Assembly: GCF_000331225.1 (NCBI RefSeq)
Contig: NZ_ANFY01000020.1
Location: 1-55,803, forward strand
Length of the DNA stretch: 55,803 bases
Source of the DNA: Sandarakinorhabdus sp. AAP62
Lineage (GTDB): Bacteria > Pseudomonadota > Alphaproteobacteria > Sphingomonadales > Sphingomonadaceae
Reading direction: 5' to 3'
Under the pieces are notes generated by a model. The model searched no databases. It was given only the letters and a program-made list of their open reading frames with translations, and was not told the origin of the DNA. Position numbers and translations under genes: made by a program. Shown here piece by piece: positions 24,026 through 33,974 of the stretch (the stretch's first letter is position 1; every line of letters starts with the position of its first letter).

Positions 24026-24730
24026 ATGATTCGCCGCGCTCTTCTTGCCGCCGCCCTGTTGGGGCTGGCCCTTCCCACCCTTGCACAAGAGGTGCCAGCC
24101 CCGCCGCCGCCGCCGCCCGCTGCACCCGAGCCGGCGACGGTGAAGGTGGTGATGACCACCGAACTGGGGCCCATCACCATCGCGCTGGAAACCGAACGCG
24201 CACCGGTGACCGCGGGCTATATCCTCAAGCATGTCGATGAAAGGCGGCTGGATGGCAGTGCCTTCTATCGCGCCTACAAGGTGGTGCCCGATGGCAGCAT
24301 CGGCCTGGTGCAGGCCGGCATCCAGGATGGCCGCAAGCTGCTGCCACCGGTGGCGCACGAACCGACAACCGCCACGGGCCTCACCCATGATGAAGGCGCT
24401 GTCAGCCTGGCCCGCGCGGCGCCTGGCACGGCGCAGGCGCAATTTTTCTTCATCCTGGGCAATCTGAAGGGGCTGGATGCCAATCCGGCTGGGCCGGGCG
24501 ACAATCTCGGTTTTGCCGTGTTCGGCCGGGTGACCGAAGGCCTGGACGTGGTGCGCAGGATCCTGAACGTGCCGATCTCTGCCACCAAGGGCGAAGGTGT
24601 GATGAAGGGCCAGATGATCGAGACGCCGGTGAAGATCATCAGCGTGAACCGGCTGATTCCGCTGCCGAAACCGCCAGCCAAACCTGTTGTGAAGCCGCCG
24701 GCGAAGAAGCCGCCGCCAAAGCGCCGCTGA
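24026..24730 (+). CDS. Secreted cyclophilin-type peptidyl-prolyl isomerase
   Basis: 234 residues. Signal peptide (MIRRALLAAALLGLALPTLAQ), then a proline stretch, then the cyclophilin fold: VVMTTELGPITIALETERAPVTAGYIL, DGSAFYRAYKVVPDG, GAVSLARAAPGTAQAQFFFILG and GFAVFGRVTEGLDVVRRIL (each quoted in pieces). The tail is proline- and lysine-rich (PKPPAKPVVKPPAKKPPPKR). It should help fold proteins in the periplasm. The stop codon abuts the stop of the convergent map gene with no bases between them. Confidence 0.88.
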   Translation: MIRRALLAAALLGLALPTLAQEVPAPPPPPPAAPEPATVKVVMTTELGPITIALETERAPVTAGYILKHVDERRLDGSAFYRAYKVVPDGSIGLVQAGIQDGRKLLPPVAHEPTTATGLTHDEGAVSLARAAPGTAQAQFFFILGNLKGLDANPAGPGDNLGFAVFGRVTEGLDVVRRILNVPISATKGEGVMKGQMIETPVKIISVNRLIPLPKPPAKPVVKPPAKKPPPKRR

Positions 24731-25552
24731 TCAGCTGTACGGCGGCACCAGCCAGCCCTTGGGCGAGGCCGTGAAGATTTCGCAGCCGGTTTCGGTGATC
24801 CCGATACTATGTTCGAACTGCGCCGACAGCGAGCGGTCGCGTGTCACGGCCGTCCAGCCATCGTCCAGAACCTTCACGGCCGGGCCGCCGGCGTTGATCA
24901 TCGGTTCGATGGTGAAGAACATGCCAGGCTTCAGCACCACCCCGCGACCCGGCTTGCCGACATGCACTACATTGGGTGCGGTGTGGAAATCCTGGCCCAG
25001 CCCGTGCCCGCAGAAATCGCGCACCACCGAAAAGCGGTTGCGTTCGGCATGGGTCTGGATGGCGTGGCCCACGTCGCCCAGCGTCTTGCCGGGCTTCGCC
25101 TGTTCAATACCCAGCATCAGGCATTCATAGGTGACATCAACCAGCTTGCGCGCCTTCAGCGGCACATCGCCAACCAGAAACATGCGGCTGGTGTCGCCAT
25201 ACCAGCCGTCCACCACCACGGTGACATCGATATTGATGATGTCGCCGCTCTTCAGCTTCTTGGGGCCGGGAATGCCGTGGCACACGACATGATTGACGCT
25301 GGTGCACAGCGAATGGGAATAGCCGCGATAGAACACCGTCGCCGAAGCCGCGCCGGCAGCACGCACGAACTCCCACGCCATCGTATCGAGCTCGATAGTG
25401 GCGACTTCGGGCAGCACGTGCGGGGTGAGATGGTCCAGCACCTCGGCCGCCAGCCGGCCGGCCTTGCGCATGCCTTCAAAGGCCGCAGCCCCGTGCAGGC
25501 GCAACTGGCCCTCGTGCGGGTCCATTACCGTGGTATACAGCGCTTGCGTCAT
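24731..25552 (-). CDS. map: Methionine aminopeptidase, type I
   Basis: About 273 residues. Metal-ligand motifs are all present: GDIINIDVTVVVDGWYGDTS (two Asp), DFCGHGLGQDFH (His), MFFTIEPMI (Glu) and SAQFEHSIGIT (Glu), plus YRGYSHSLCTSVNHVVCHGIP. It removes the initiator methionine from new proteins. The start is uncertain: ATG 25552 has AAAGG too close, ATG 25564 has no ribosome site. Both give the same core. The gene is divergent from the CinA-like gene. Confidence 0.93.
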   Translation of the reverse strand: MTQALYTTVMDPHEGQLRLHGAAAFEGMRKAGRLAAEVLDHLTPHVLPEVATIELDTMAWEFVRAAGAASATVFYRGYSHSLCTSVNHVVCHGIPGPKKLKSGDIINIDVTVVVDGWYGDTSRMFLVGDVPLKARKLVDVTYECLMLGIEQAKPGKTLGDVGHAIQTHAERNRFSVVRDFCGHGLGQDFHTAPNVVHVGKPGRGVVLKPGMFFTIEPMINAGGPAVKVLDDGWTAVTRDRSLSAQFEHSIGITETGCEIFTASPKGWLVPPYS

Positions 25553-25633
25553 CCTTTCGCACATAGGGATTTGGACCGGCAAAGTCCATCTTCGCCATGG
25601 TCACGGCCGCCCGCCTGCGCTAAGTCGCCAGTC

Positions 25634-26389
25634 ATGAGCGACAGCAGCCGCATTTACACCGCCGCCCTGGTGATCATCGGGGACGAGATCCTCTCGGGCC
25701 GCACCCAGGATGCCAACGCCGCCTATCTGGCGAAATGGCTGGGCGTGCAGGGTATCCGCCTGAAGGAAGTGCGTGTGGTCGCCGACGAGATGGACGCCAT
25801 CGCCGAAGCCATCAACGCCCTGCGCATAAAGCACGACTATCTTTTCACCACTGGCGGTATCGGCCCGACGCACGATGATATCACCGTGGACGCCATCGCT
25901 GCCGCGCTGGGCGTTGAAGTGATCGTGCACCCCGATGCCCGCGCCATATTGGCCGCGCATTATGGTGATCAGCTCACCGATGCTCGCCTGCGCATGGCCC
26001 GCACCCCGGCTGGCGCCAGCCTGATCGAAAATCCGCGCACCAAGGCGCCGGGCATCCGCGTGGAAAATATCTTCATCATGGCCGGCGTGCCGATGATCAC
26101 CCAGGGCATGCTGGCCTGGCTGGATGGCAAACTGCCCGGTGGCGCGCCCGTGCTGTCACGCACGGTTGGTGCCTGGACTCAGGAAAGCAAGGCCGCCGAC
26201 ATCCTGAAGCGCACCGAGAAGGACAATCCCGGCGTGCAGATCGGTTCCTATCCGTTCTGGCGCGAAGGCAAGACCGGCGCCAATTTCGTCATGCGCTCGA
26301 CCAGCGAAGCGCAACTGGCAGAGGTGGCGCAAAGCCTGATGGCGGCGTTGGCGGAAGCTGGTATCACCCCGGTTGACGGAGAGCTGTGA
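25634..26389 (+). CDS. CinA-like MoaB/Mog-domain protein (no amidase domain)
   Basis: 251 residues from the ATG at 25634. The molybdopterin-binding-like fold is shown by AALVIIGDEILSGRTQDANA and LFTTGGIGPTHDDITVDAIA. It lacks the C-terminal nicotinamide-nucleotide amidase half of full CinA, so it is the short COG1058 form common in alphaproteobacteria. Its biochemical role is uncertain (perhaps nucleotide or pterin related). The stop shares an A with the start of the next gene (TGATG), placing it first in the lapA-pyrF-trp-accD-folC string. Confidence 0.85.
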   Translation: MSDSSRIYTAALVIIGDEILSGRTQDANAAYLAKWLGVQGIRLKEVRVVADEMDAIAEAINALRIKHDYLFTTGGIGPTHDDITVDAIAAALGVEVIVHPDARAILAAHYGDQLTDARLRMARTPAGASLIENPRTKAPGIRVENIFIMAGVPMITQGMLAWLDGKLPGGAPVLSRTVGAWTQESKAADILKRTEKDNPGVQIGSYPFWREGKTGANFVMRSTSEAQLAEVAQSLMAALAEAGITPVDGEL

Positions 26390-26658
26390 TGGCGATTTTC
26401 CGCTGGGTTTTCGTGGCGGCGATCGCCGTGATCTTCATCCTGCTGGCGGTGTCCAACTGGACGCTGGTGGATTTCATCCTGCCGGATGGCACGCCCACGG
26501 CAGTGCCATTGCCGCTGCTGCTGGGCGGCGCCTTCCTGGCGGGCGTGATCCCCACCTGGGCGTGGCACGTCCTGTTGCGCCCGCTGGCCGAAAGCCGCCG
26601 GGTTCGTCCGCCCCGGGGCGAGCAGACACAGATTGCCTCTCCTTCCAGCGGAGCCTGA
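26389..26658 (+). CDS. LapA-domain (DUF1049) small membrane protein
   Basis: 89 residues with two membrane helices ([18 protein letters not shown] and [17 protein letters not shown]) joined by a short loop, the DUF1049 pattern; the basic, polar tail is cytoplasmic. In E. coli LapA/LapB help set lipopolysaccharide levels; in alphaproteobacteria this small gene stands regularly upstream of pyrF or trpF. The ATG at 26389 overlaps the preceding stop by one base. pyrF starts 4 bp after its stop. Confidence 0.82.
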   Translation: MAIFRWVFVAAIAVIFILLAVSNWTLVDFILPDGTPTAVPLPLLLGGAFLAGVIPTWAWHVLLRPLAESRRVRPPRGEQTQIASPSSGA

Positions 26659-26662
26659 TGCC

Positions 26663-27340
26663 ATGACCAATCCGGTTTTCGTGGCAGTGGATATGCCCGA
26701 TGTGGCGGCTGCACGTGCGCTGGTGGCGGCAGTGGCGCCGCATGTTGGCGGGGTGAAGCTGGGGCTGGAGTTTTTCTGCGCCCACGGCCCGGCGGGTGTC
26801 GCCGCCGTGATGGAAAGCCAGTCGCTGCCGCTGTTCCTTGATCTGAAGCTGCACGACATTCCCAACACGGTGGCCGGTGCAATCAAGAGCCTGGCACCGC
26901 TGGCGCCGTCGATCCTGACGGTCCACGCCGCCGGTGGTCACGCCATGCTGGCGGCGGCCCGCGCTGCGGCGCCGGCCCTTACCCGCGTGGTGGCGGTGAC
27001 CGTGCTCACCAGCCTGGATGATGATGATCTGCTGAGCGCCGGGGTGCCCGATGGGGCGGCTGTTCAGGCTGGCCGCCTGGCAGGGCTGGCACGCAGCGCC
27101 GGGCTGGACGGCATTGTCTGCTCGCCGCACGAGGTTGCGGCGGTGAAGGCGCAATGGCCCGGCGGCCTGTTCGTCATTCCCGGCGTGCGCCCGGCCGGCA
27201 GCGATGTGGGTGACCAGAAGCGCGTGATGACGCCAGCGCAGGCGCTGGCCGCGGGTGCCGGTGTGCTGGTGATCGGCCGCCCGATCACGGCGGCTGCTGA
27301 TCCGGCCGCGGCGGCTGCCGCCATCGCCGCCAGCCTGTGA
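26663..27340 (+). CDS. pyrF: Orotidine 5'-phosphate decarboxylase
   Basis: 225 residues. The catalytic Lys/Asp cluster is present in [13 protein letters not shown] near residue 60, and the phosphate-binding end is [10 protein letters not shown] plus [12 protein letters not shown]. It converts OMP to UMP, the last step of pyrimidine synthesis. The ATG at 26663 was preferred over the longer frame because that extension reads through the lapA-like 3' end. It overlaps trpF by 4 bp (GTGA). Confidence 0.95.
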   Translation: MTNPVFVAVDMPDVAAARALVAAVAPHVGGVKLGLEFFCAHGPAGVAAVMESQSLPLFLDLKLHDIPNTVAGAIKSLAPLAPSILTVHAAGGHAMLAAARAAAPALTRVVAVTVLTSLDDDDLLSAGVPDGAAVQAGRLAGLARSAGLDGIVCSPHEVAAVKAQWPGGLFVIPGVRPAGSDVGDQKRVMTPAQALAAGAGVLVIGRPITAAADPAAAAAAIAASL

Positions 27341-27969
27341 CCCCGTTCAAGATCTGTGGCCTCAGCACCCCGGAAACGGTGGATGCAGCGGTTGCCGTGG
27401 GCGCTGCGCATCTGGGTTTCAACTATTTCGCGCCCAGCCCGCGCTTTGTCGATCCGGCCGCATCAGCCGCGCTGATCGCCCGCGTGCCGGCTGGTGTGGG
27501 CCGGGTGGCCGTGCTGGTGGCGCCCGATGAAGCGTTGGTCGCCGCCGTGATCGCAGCCGGCATTACCATCCTGCAGCTGCACGATGTGTCGCCTGAACGG
27601 CTGAACGAATTGAAATCGCGCCATAATATGCCGGTCTGGCTGGCGGCCGGCGTGAAAACCCGCGCCGATATCCGCGCGGCGGAAAAAGCCGCAGGGCCGG
27701 CCGACCTGTTGCTCCTTGATGCCAAAGCGCCTAACGACGCTCCGCTTCCCGGTGGCAATGGCCTGGCCTTTGATTGGCAATTGCTGGTTGATACGCGGCC
27801 GGGGCGGCCGTTCGGGCTGGCTGGCGGCCTGGGCATCGGCAATGTTGCCGAGGCCATCCGCCGGGTGGCGCCGGCGCTGGTGGACGTGGCATCGGGTGTG
27901 GAAGAGAGTGCAGGGGTGAAATCGGTGGAGAAGATCAGGGCCTTTGCCAACGCTGTGAGGTCGGCATGA
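27337..27969 (+). CDS. trpF: Phosphoribosylanthranilate isomerase
   Basis: 210 residues. TIM-barrel enzyme of tryptophan synthesis: [15 protein letters not shown] holds the catalytic Cys, [14 protein letters not shown] and ILQLHD follow, and [16 protein letters not shown] is the phosphate site. The GTG start overlaps pyrF, and the end overlaps trpB by 4 bp. No leader peptide or attenuator precedes it, since it starts inside pyrF. Confidence 0.95.
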   Translation: MTPFKICGLSTPETVDAAVAVGAAHLGFNYFAPSPRFVDPAASAALIARVPAGVGRVAVLVAPDEALVAAVIAAGITILQLHDVSPERLNELKSRHNMPVWLAAGVKTRADIRAAEKAAGPADLLLLDAKAPNDAPLPGGNGLAFDWQLLVDTRPGRPFGLAGGLGIGNVAEAIRRVAPALVDVASGVEESAGVKSVEKIRAFANAVRSA

Positions 27970-29177
27970 ACGCCGAAACAAGCTTGCGCGCCGGACCGGA
28001 TGCCAACGGGCATTTCGGCCAGTTCGGTGGCCGCTATGTCGCCGAAACGCTGATGCCGCTGATCCTTGAGCTGGAGCAGGCCTATACGGACGCCAAGGCG
28101 GACCCGGCCTTCCACGCCGAGCTGGAAGACCTGCTCAAACATTATGTCGGCCGGCCCAGCCCGCTCTATTTCGCTGAACGCCTCACCGACGAATTGGGTG
28201 GTGCGAAAATCTACCTCAAGCGCGACGAGCTGAATCACACCGGCGCGCACAAGATCAACAACTGCATCGGCCAGATCCTGCTCGCCCGCCGCATGGGCAA
28301 GACGCGCATCATTGCCGAAACCGGCGCCGGCCAGCACGGGGTGGCGACGGCAACGGTGGCGGCGCGCTTCGGCCTGCCCTGCACCATCTTCATGGGCGCC
28401 CGCGATATCGAGCGGCAGGCGCCCAACGTGTTCCGCATGAAGCTGCTGGGCGCCGAAGTGCGCAGCGTCGAGAGCGGCAGCAAGACGCTGAAGGACGCGA
28501 TGAACGAGGCGCTGCGCGATTGGGTGACCAATGTGCACGACACCTTCTACATCATCGGCACGGCGGCCGGCCCGCATCCCTATCCGGAACTGGTGCGCGA
28601 TTTCCAGACGGTGATCGGCAAGGAAGCCCGCGCGCAAATCCTGGAGCGGGAAGGGCGCTTGCCCGATCTGCTGGTCGCCTCCATTGGTGGCGGCTCCAAC
28701 GCCATCGGCCTGTTCCACCCGTTCCTTGATGACAAGGACGTGCGGATCGTTGGCATCGAAGCGTCGGGCAAAGGCCTGAACACGCACGAACATGCGGCTT
28801 CGCTGGCCGGTGGCCGCGCCGGGGTGCTGCACGGCAACAAGACCATGCTGCTGCAGGATGAAGACGGCCAGATCACCGAAGCCCACAGCATTTCGGCCGG
28901 CCTGGATTATCCCGGCATCGGCCCCGAACATGCCTGGCTGCACGCCATTGGCCGGGTGGAGTATCAGAGCGCCACCGATGCCGAAGCGCTGGAAGGCTTC
29001 CAGCTCTTGTGCCGCACCGAAGGCATCATTCCGGCGCTGGAACCGGCCCACGCCATCGCCGCTGTCGCCCGCATCGCGCCGACGATGGGCAAGGACCAGA
29101 TCATCATCGCCAACCTGTGCGGGCGCGGCGACAAGGACATCTTCACCGTCGCCGCCGCGTTGGGAGTGACGATGTGA
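27966..29177 (+). CDS. trpB: Tryptophan synthase beta chain
   Basis: 403 residues, normal length. The PLP lysine lies in [16 protein letters not shown], and the cofactor and activation loops are [14 protein letters not shown] and [13 protein letters not shown]. It joins indole with serine to give tryptophan, working with TrpA in an alpha2-beta2 complex. It overlaps trpF and trpA by 4 bp at either side, as needed for equal production of subunits. Confidence 0.97.
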   Translation: MNAETSLRAGPDANGHFGQFGGRYVAETLMPLILELEQAYTDAKADPAFHAELEDLLKHYVGRPSPLYFAERLTDELGGAKIYLKRDELNHTGAHKINNCIGQILLARRMGKTRIIAETGAGQHGVATATVAARFGLPCTIFMGARDIERQAPNVFRMKLLGAEVRSVESGSKTLKDAMNEALRDWVTNVHDTFYIIGTAAGPHPYPELVRDFQTVIGKEARAQILEREGRLPDLLVASIGGGSNAIGLFHPFLDDKDVRIVGIEASGKGLNTHEHAASLAGGRAGVLHGNKTMLLQDEDGQITEAHSISAGLDYPGIGPEHAWLHAIGRVEYQSATDAEALEGFQLLCRTEGIIPALEPAHAIAAVARIAPTMGKDQIIIANLCGRGDKDIFTVAAALGVTM

Positions 29178-30004
29178 GCGACCGCCTGTCCGCCCGCTTC
29201 GCCGCCTGCGCTGCACAAGGGCGCGCTGCGCTGGTCACCTTCGTGACCGCGGGCGATCCTGATCTCGCCACCAGCGCCGAAATCCTCGCCGCACTGCCGG
29301 GTGCAGGCGCCGACGTGATCGAGATCGGCATGCCCTTCACCGATCCGATGGCCGATGGCCCGGCAATTCAGCGCGGCAATCTGCGCAGCCTTGCTGCCGG
29401 CACCACGCTACGCCAGCTGCTGGCGATGGTGACGGACTTCCGCAAGGCCGATGATGCCACGCCGATTGTGCTGATGGGCTATTTCAACCCCATCCTCGCC
29501 TTCGGCCCGGAGCGCTTTGCGGCCGCCGCCAGGGCCGCCGGCATCGACGGCTGCATCGTTGTCGATCTGCCGCCGGAAGAGGCTGGCGAACTGGTGCCCG
29601 CCCTTTCGGCCCATGGCCTGCACCTGGTGCGGCTGGCGACGCCGACCACCGATGCCCAGCGCCTGCCGGCCGTGCTCAATGGCGCGTCGGGTTTCCTCTA
29701 TTATGTCGCTGTCGCCGGTGTGACCGGTGCCAACAGCGCGGCCGCCACCGACATTGCCGCCGCCGTGGCGCGCCTGAAGGCGTCCACCAGCCTGCCCATC
29801 GCCGTCGGCTTTGGTGTGCGCACGCCCGAGCAGGCTGCGGCGATTGCCGCCCATGCCGATGCCGTGGTGGTGGGCAGCGCCATTGTCGATGCCATCGGTG
29901 CGGCCGCCGAGGAACGCGCCAACGACATTCCCGCCCGCGTTGCCGCCCAGGTGGCGGCGCTGGCTCAGGCTGTGCGAACAGCCCGCAAGGAGCAAGCAGC
30001 ATGA
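29174..30004 (+). CDS. trpA: Tryptophan synthase alpha chain
   Basis: 276 residues from a GTG that overlaps the trpB stop. Catalytic Glu and Asp are in [19 protein letters not shown] (ExGxPxxDPxxDGP), followed by [22 protein letters not shown] and the phosphate site [12 protein letters not shown]. It cleaves indole-3-glycerol phosphate and passes indole to TrpB. The end overlaps accD by 4 bp. Confidence 0.96.
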   Translation: MSDRLSARFAACAAQGRAALVTFVTAGDPDLATSAEILAALPGAGADVIEIGMPFTDPMADGPAIQRGNLRSLAAGTTLRQLLAMVTDFRKADDATPIVLMGYFNPILAFGPERFAAAARAAGIDGCIVVDLPPEEAGELVPALSAHGLHLVRLATPTTDAQRLPAVLNGASGFLYYVAVAGVTGANSAAATDIAAAVARLKASTSLPIAVGFGVRTPEQAAAIAAHADAVVVGSAIVDAIGAAAEERANDIPARVAAQVAALAQAVRTARKEQAA

Positions 30005-30867
30005 GCTGGATCACCCGCACCCGCCAGCAGTTGACGGGTTTCCTCGCCCGCCGCGACACGCCCGACAATCTGTGGACCAAGTGCAAGAATTGTGGCGCCA
30101 TGGTCTACACCAAGGAATGGGAAGACAATGGCAGCGTCTGCCCGCGGTGCGACCATCATGATCGCATCGGCCCCAAGGCGCGCTTCACCCAGTTGTTCGA
30201 CGGCGATTACAAGCTGCTGCCAGCGGCGAAAGTCGCGGAAGATCCGTTGAAGTTCAAGGATCAGAAGAAATACACTGATCGCCTGAAAGCGGCCCGCGCC
30301 GCCACCAGCGAACCCGAAGCCATGATGGTCGCCGATGGCCAGATCATGGGCCAGCGGGCAATCGTGGGCGTGCAGGATTTCGCCTTCATGGGCGGTTCGA
30401 TGGGCATGGGCGTGGGGGAGGCTTTCCTGGCCGGTGTTGATGCAGCATTGGCGGCCAACGCGCCCTATATCGTCTTTACCGCGGCCGGCGGCGCCCGCAT
30501 GCAGGAAGGCATTCTCTCCCTCATGCAGATGCCGCGCTCGACGGTGGGCATCCAGCAGCTGAACGAAGCCGGGCTGCCCTATATCGTCGTGCTCACCGAT
30601 CCCACCACCGGTGGCGTGACGGCCAGCTATGCCATGCTGGGCGACATCCACATCGCCGAGCCCAATGCGCTGATTGGTTTTGCCGGCCAGCGCGTCATCG
30701 AACAGACCATCCGCGAGAAGCTGCCCGAAGGCTTCCAGCGCGCCGAATATCTGCTTGAACACGGCATGCTCGACATGGTGGTGCACCGCCGCGACCTGAA
30801 GGAAACGCTGGGCCGGCTGATTACCCTGCTGATGGCGCGCCGGCCAAAGGACATTGTGGCCGCGTGA
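30001..30867 (+). CDS. accD: Acetyl-CoA carboxylase carboxyltransferase beta subunit
   Basis: 288 residues. The N-terminal zinc ribbon is CKNC...CPRC (residues ~26-48) followed by the crotonase-like core ([47 protein letters not shown]). With AccA it makes malonyl-CoA, the first step of fatty-acid synthesis. It overlaps trpA and folC by 4 bp, the usual alphaproteobacterial order. Confidence 0.97.
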   Translation: MSWITRTRQQLTGFLARRDTPDNLWTKCKNCGAMVYTKEWEDNGSVCPRCDHHDRIGPKARFTQLFDGDYKLLPAAKVAEDPLKFKDQKKYTDRLKAARAATSEPEAMMVADGQIMGQRAIVGVQDFAFMGGSMGMGVGEAFLAGVDAALAANAPYIVFTAAGGARMQEGILSLMQMPRSTVGIQQLNEAGLPYIVVLTDPTTGGVTASYAMLGDIHIAEPNALIGFAGQRVIEQTIREKLPEGFQRAEYLLEHGMLDMVVHRRDLKETLGRLITLLMARRPKDIVAA

Positions 30868-32216
30868 GCCTGCCGCCGCCTCCGACCGGCGCGCGCATGC
30901 CGCCGGCGCGGTCTGACAACCCGCGCCTGGACGCGTTGCTCCGCAAGGCGCACGATCTGCACCCAACCGAGATCGATCTCACCCTCGGCCGGCTCGAACG
31001 CTTGCTGGCCGCGCTTGGCAATCCGCACCATCGCCTGCCGCCGGTGTTCCATGTCGCCGGCACCAACGGCAAGGGCAGCACCTGCGCCATGCTGCGCGCC
31101 TGCCTGGAAGCCGAAGGGCGGCGGGTGCATGTCTATTCGAGCCCGCATCTGGTGCGCTTCAACGAGCGGATCCGCCTTGCCGGCCAGTTGATCGACGATG
31201 ATGCGCTGATCATATTGCTGAACGACGTCGTCAGCCGCAACGGCGAAGCGCCAATCACCTTCTTCGAACTCACCACGGCCGCCGCCTTCCTGGCCTTTGC
31301 CACGGTGCCGGCCGATGCCTGCATCATCGAGGTTGGCCTGGGCGGCCGGATGGATGCCACCAACATCATCCCCACCGCGCTGGTTTCGGGCATCGCGCAG
31401 CTCGGGCTGGACCACACGCAATGGCTCGGCCCGACCATCCTCGATATTGCCCGCGAAAAGGCCGGCATTGCGCGCAAGGGCGTGCCGCTGGTCACCGGCC
31501 GCCACCCGGCTGCCGTCACTGCCCGCATCGCAGAAGTCGCGGGCCTCGCCGGTGCCAAGCTATTGATTCGCGGCCAGGATTGGGATGCGGCGACCTATGA
31601 GGGCCAGCTGCATTACCGCGATGAAGCCGGAAAGCTGGCCGTGTCGTTGCCGCGCCTGGCCGGCATCCACCAGCACGACAATGCCGCGCTCGCCATCGCC
31701 ATGCTGCGGGCCCAGACGGCGCTGCCGGTGAAGGATGCCGCCTATCGCGCTGGCATGGGCTGGGTGGAATGGCCGGCGCGGCTGCAGAAACTGGAAAGCG
31801 GGCCCCTGTGCGCCTTGTTACCGACGGGCAGCAGCCTGTGGATCGACGGCGGTCACAACCCGGCTGCCGGGCGGGCCCTGGCGGAAAGCGTGCGGCCCCT
31901 GCTGCAAAGCGGCCAGCGGCTGCTGCTGGTCACGGGCATGCTGGCGGCCAAGGATGCCGAGGGCTTTCTGAAGAGCTTTGCCGGCATGGCTTCGGCGCTT
32001 TATGCGGTGCCGGTGCCGGGCCATGCCGCGCATGATCCCGCCCGGCTGGCCGCTACCGCATCGGCCATGGGCATGGCCGCTGTCACCGCGCCGGATCTCA
32101 CCAAGGCGATCCGTGCCATCGCACGCAACAGTGAAAGCCCGCCGCTGGTGCTGGTCACCGGATCATTGCACCTGGCAGGCAGGGCGCTGGAACTGAACGG
32201 CAATCTGCCGAGCTAA
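30864..32216 (+). CDS. folC: Folylpolyglutamate/dihydrofolate synthase
   Basis: 450 residues. ATP-binding loop [14 protein letters not shown] near residues 69-82, then [31 protein letters not shown] and LDHTQWLG, all Mur-ligase/FolC signatures. It adds glutamate to folates and also makes dihydrofolate. The GTG at 30864 overlaps accD; an ATG at 30897 is an alternative. Last gene of the cinA-to-folC run. Confidence 0.94.
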   Translation: MSLPPPPTGARMPPARSDNPRLDALLRKAHDLHPTEIDLTLGRLERLLAALGNPHHRLPPVFHVAGTNGKGSTCAMLRACLEAEGRRVHVYSSPHLVRFNERIRLAGQLIDDDALIILLNDVVSRNGEAPITFFELTTAAAFLAFATVPADACIIEVGLGGRMDATNIIPTALVSGIAQLGLDHTQWLGPTILDIAREKAGIARKGVPLVTGRHPAAVTARIAEVAGLAGAKLLIRGQDWDAATYEGQLHYRDEAGKLAVSLPRLAGIHQHDNAALAIAMLRAQTALPVKDAAYRAGMGWVEWPARLQKLESGPLCALLPTGSSLWIDGGHNPAAGRALAESVRPLLQSGQRLLLVTGMLAAKDAEGFLKSFAGMASALYAVPVPGHAAHDPARLAATASAMGMAAVTAPDLTKAIRAIARNSESPPLVLVTGSLHLAGRALELNGNLPS

Positions 32217-32223
32217 GCCTGGC

Positions 32224-32787
32224 CTAGGGCCGCCGGACCAGCAGCGTTACCATGGCCAGCCACGGTACTTCGGCCAGCACCTGCTGGCGCGCGCCGGGTG
32301 TGGTGGGCAGCAGCTGGATGCGGCCGCCGTCCACGGCGATCAGGCGACCAAAGGCAAAGCGGCCGGCCGGGCGCGGCGCCAGCACATCGCGGTTGATGGC
32401 GCGGCCGAATTGGGCCGGGGCAAGGCGTTGTGCCCACAGTTCGTCACCGCTGCGATAATCGCCCTGGGCGGTTTCCACCACCAGGCCGATCAGATCGGGT
32501 TGCGGTTGCGGCGGCAGCAGCGTGCGCGGGCGTTCGGGTGCATCGGCGCCATTGCTGCCGATCAGCGCCGCCACCGGCACATCGGCGCGGTCAGGCAGGG
32601 CGACCAGGCTGGAGGCCGGCACCGCCATCGCGGTAGCGATGCGCTCCAGCCAATCGATGGAGACGGTGCGCATGCCGGTTTCCAGCCGCCCGATGGTTTG
32701 CGGCGTGGTGGGCGGATCGCAGGCGGCGGCGACATCGGCCAGCGTGAAGCCACGCGCTTTGCGAACGTCGCGGATACGAGTGAGCAT
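32224..32787 (-). CDS. XRE-family transcriptional regulator
   Basis: 187 residues. The N-terminal helix-turn-helix (IRDVRKARGFTLADVAAACD, TTPQTIGRLETGMRTVS) belongs to the Xre/Cro class. The C-terminal ~100 residues (GDYRSGDELWAQRLAPAQFG, RFAFGRLIAVDGG) resemble the S24/LexA-like beta fold, but no catalytic Ser-Lys pair is evident, so self-cleavage is not claimed. It is convergent with folC and divergent from the DUF6456 gene. Two palindromes in the shared upstream region may be its operators. Confidence 0.85.
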   Translation of the reverse strand: MLTRIRDVRKARGFTLADVAAACDPPTTPQTIGRLETGMRTVSIDWLERIATAMAVPASSLVALPDRADVPVAALIGSNGADAPERPRTLLPPQPQPDLIGLVVETAQGDYRSGDELWAQRLAPAQFGRAINRDVLAPRPAGRFAFGRLIAVDGGRIQLLPTTPGARQQVLAEVPWLAMVTLLVRRP

Positions 32788-32801
32788 CTTTCCCTCTAAA
32801 A

Positions 32802-32816
32802 TAACCTATGTGGTTA
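32802..32816. promoter_or_regulatory. Palindrome TAACC-TATGT-GGTTA
   Basis: 5-bp perfect arms, 15 bp before the XRE start. Possible autoregulatory operator. Confidence 0.35.
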
Positions 32817-32826
32817 GTTCTGTCCT

Positions 32827-32842
32827 ACAAACGTTGGTTTGT
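32827..32842. promoter_or_regulatory. Palindrome ACAAAC-GTTG-GTTTGT
   Basis: 6-bp perfect arms and 4-bp centre, 45 bp before the DUF6456 gene and 40 bp upstream of the XRE gene. Centre-to-centre it lies 25.5 bp from the neighbouring palindrome. Possible operator. Confidence 0.35.
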
Positions 32843-32886
32843 GCAAGGATTATCCTGCTTCCAACGTGCCATGAAGGAGATAAATC

Positions 32887-33402
32887 ATGCCGCGCCGTGC
32901 CTCTGCAGCCTCGCCAGACATCGCTGCGCCAACCGAAAATCGCCTGCTGGCGACGCGAATCCTTGCCACGCCGGATATCGTCGATCGCGCCCGGGTGACG
33001 GTGAACCTGGCCGAATCGCCGCTGGCCTGGCTGGTGCGGCGCGGCCATGTCTCGCCGGTGCAACTGCTGGCCAGCGAACGGCTGCGCGCCGATTTCCACC
33101 ATGCGCAACTGGGTCCGCGCGTGACGATGCGCTGGGATCCGCTGCCGGCAGCCGCGCGCCACAATGCGGGTGGGCCTCCCGATCTTTCCGGCGGACAGAT
33201 TGCGGCCAAGCGCCGTTTCGAGGCGGCCGTCGCTGCCTGCGGGCCGGGCCTTTCCGATATCGCCTGGCGGGTGATCTGCCAGGGCGAAGGCCTGGAAGCG
33301 GCGGAACGGGCGCTTGGTTGGCCGGTGCGTGCGGGAAAACTCGTGCTGCAACTGGCGCTTGATCGGCTTGTCAGCCATTATGGGATGCAAATTTCGGAGT
33401 GA
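32887..33402 (+). CDS. DUF6456 protein
   Basis: 171 residues with good AAGGAG before the ATG. The pattern matches alphaproteobacterial DUF6456: ESPLAWLVRRGHVSPVQLLA, AGERLRADFHHAQ-like segment, AKRRFEAAVAACGPGLSDIAWRV and LGWPVRAGKLVLQLALDRLVSHYG (quoted in parts). The end suggests a helix-turn-helix-like fold, so DNA binding is possible, but no function is established. It overlaps no essential gene; its stop is 5 bp before the sodC ATG, and sodC uses GGAG lying inside it. Confidence 0.8.
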   Translation: MPRRASAASPDIAAPTENRLLATRILATPDIVDRARVTVNLAESPLAWLVRRGHVSPVQLLASERLRADFHHAQLGPRVTMRWDPLPAAARHNAGGPPDLSGGQIAAKRRFEAAVAACGPGLSDIAWRVICQGEGLEAAERALGWPVRAGKLVLQLALDRLVSHYGMQISE

Positions 33403-33407
33403 ATCTC

Positions 33408-33974
33408 ATGCATCGTGCCGCCCTGATCCTGCCGCTTCTGGCGCTTTCGGCCTGCGGGCTCAAGGCGGAATCCCTCGGTAGGGTGGGCGGCGCGCCGCCG
33501 TCGCTGATGCTTTCCACCCGCCTGCTCACGGCGGAAGGCAACAGCCTGGGCGAGGTCGAACTGCTGCAGATGGCCGACGGCGTGCAGCTGATCGCCACGG
33601 TGAAGGGGCTGCCGGTAGGCCAATATGCCATGCACCTGCACGCCGTCGGCCGCTGTGTTGGCCCGGATTTCACCAGCGCCGGGCCGCACTTCAACCCGGC
33701 GGGCAAGCAGCATGGCCGCGACAATCCGATGGGTGCCCATGCCGGCGATCTGCCCAATCTGGCCGTGACCGAGAAGGGCATGGGGGAGATGAACCTGATG
33801 CTGCCCGGGCTGCGCCTGGCCGATGGCGACGCGCCGCTGCTTGATGCCGATGGCGCGGCGGTGGTGCTGCACGCCAAGGCCGATGATTATCGCAGCGATC
33901 CGGCCGGCAATGCGGGCACGCGCATTGCGTGCGGCGAGGTGCGGAAAACAGGTGGGGCGACTGACGGGGCTTGA
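33408..33974 (+). CDS. sodC: Cu/Zn superoxide dismutase family lipoprotein
   Basis: 188 residues. A lipobox LSAC places the lipid on Cys16, so the protein is anchored in the periplasm. Copper/zinc ligand motifs: MHLHAVGRC, SAGPHFNPAGKQHG, GAHAGDLPNL and VVLHAKADDYRSDPAGNAG with TRIACG for the disulfide Cys. It would convert superoxide from outside or the respiratory chain. The ATG at 33408 has GGAG 8 nt upstream; a GTG at 33399 is also in frame. The last seven codons and the stop lie inside the antisense tRNA-His gene. Confidence 0.9.
   Translation: MHRAALILPLLALSACGLKAESLGRVGGAPPSLMLSTRLLTAEGNSLGEVELLQMADGVQLIATVKGLPVGQYAMHLHAVGRCVGPDFTSAGPHFNPAGKQHGRDNPMGAHAGDLPNLAVTEKGMGEMNLMLPGLRLADGDAPLLDADGAAVVLHAKADDYRSDPAGNAGTRIACGEVRKTGGATDGA

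Noticed and set aside
24809-25633. N-terminal extension of the CinA-like protein by 275 residues
   Set aside because: This part is antisense to map; the family start MSDSSRIYTAALVIIGDE lies at 25634.
27337-27345. trp leader peptide/attenuator
   Set aside because: trpF begins inside the end of pyrF, leaving no room for a leader; no Trp-rich small frame was seen upstream.
32224-32787. XRE regulator as a LexA/CI-like self-cleaving repressor
   Set aside because: The C-terminal half looks S24-like in pattern, but no Ser...Lys catalytic pair or Ala-Gly cleavage site is visible.
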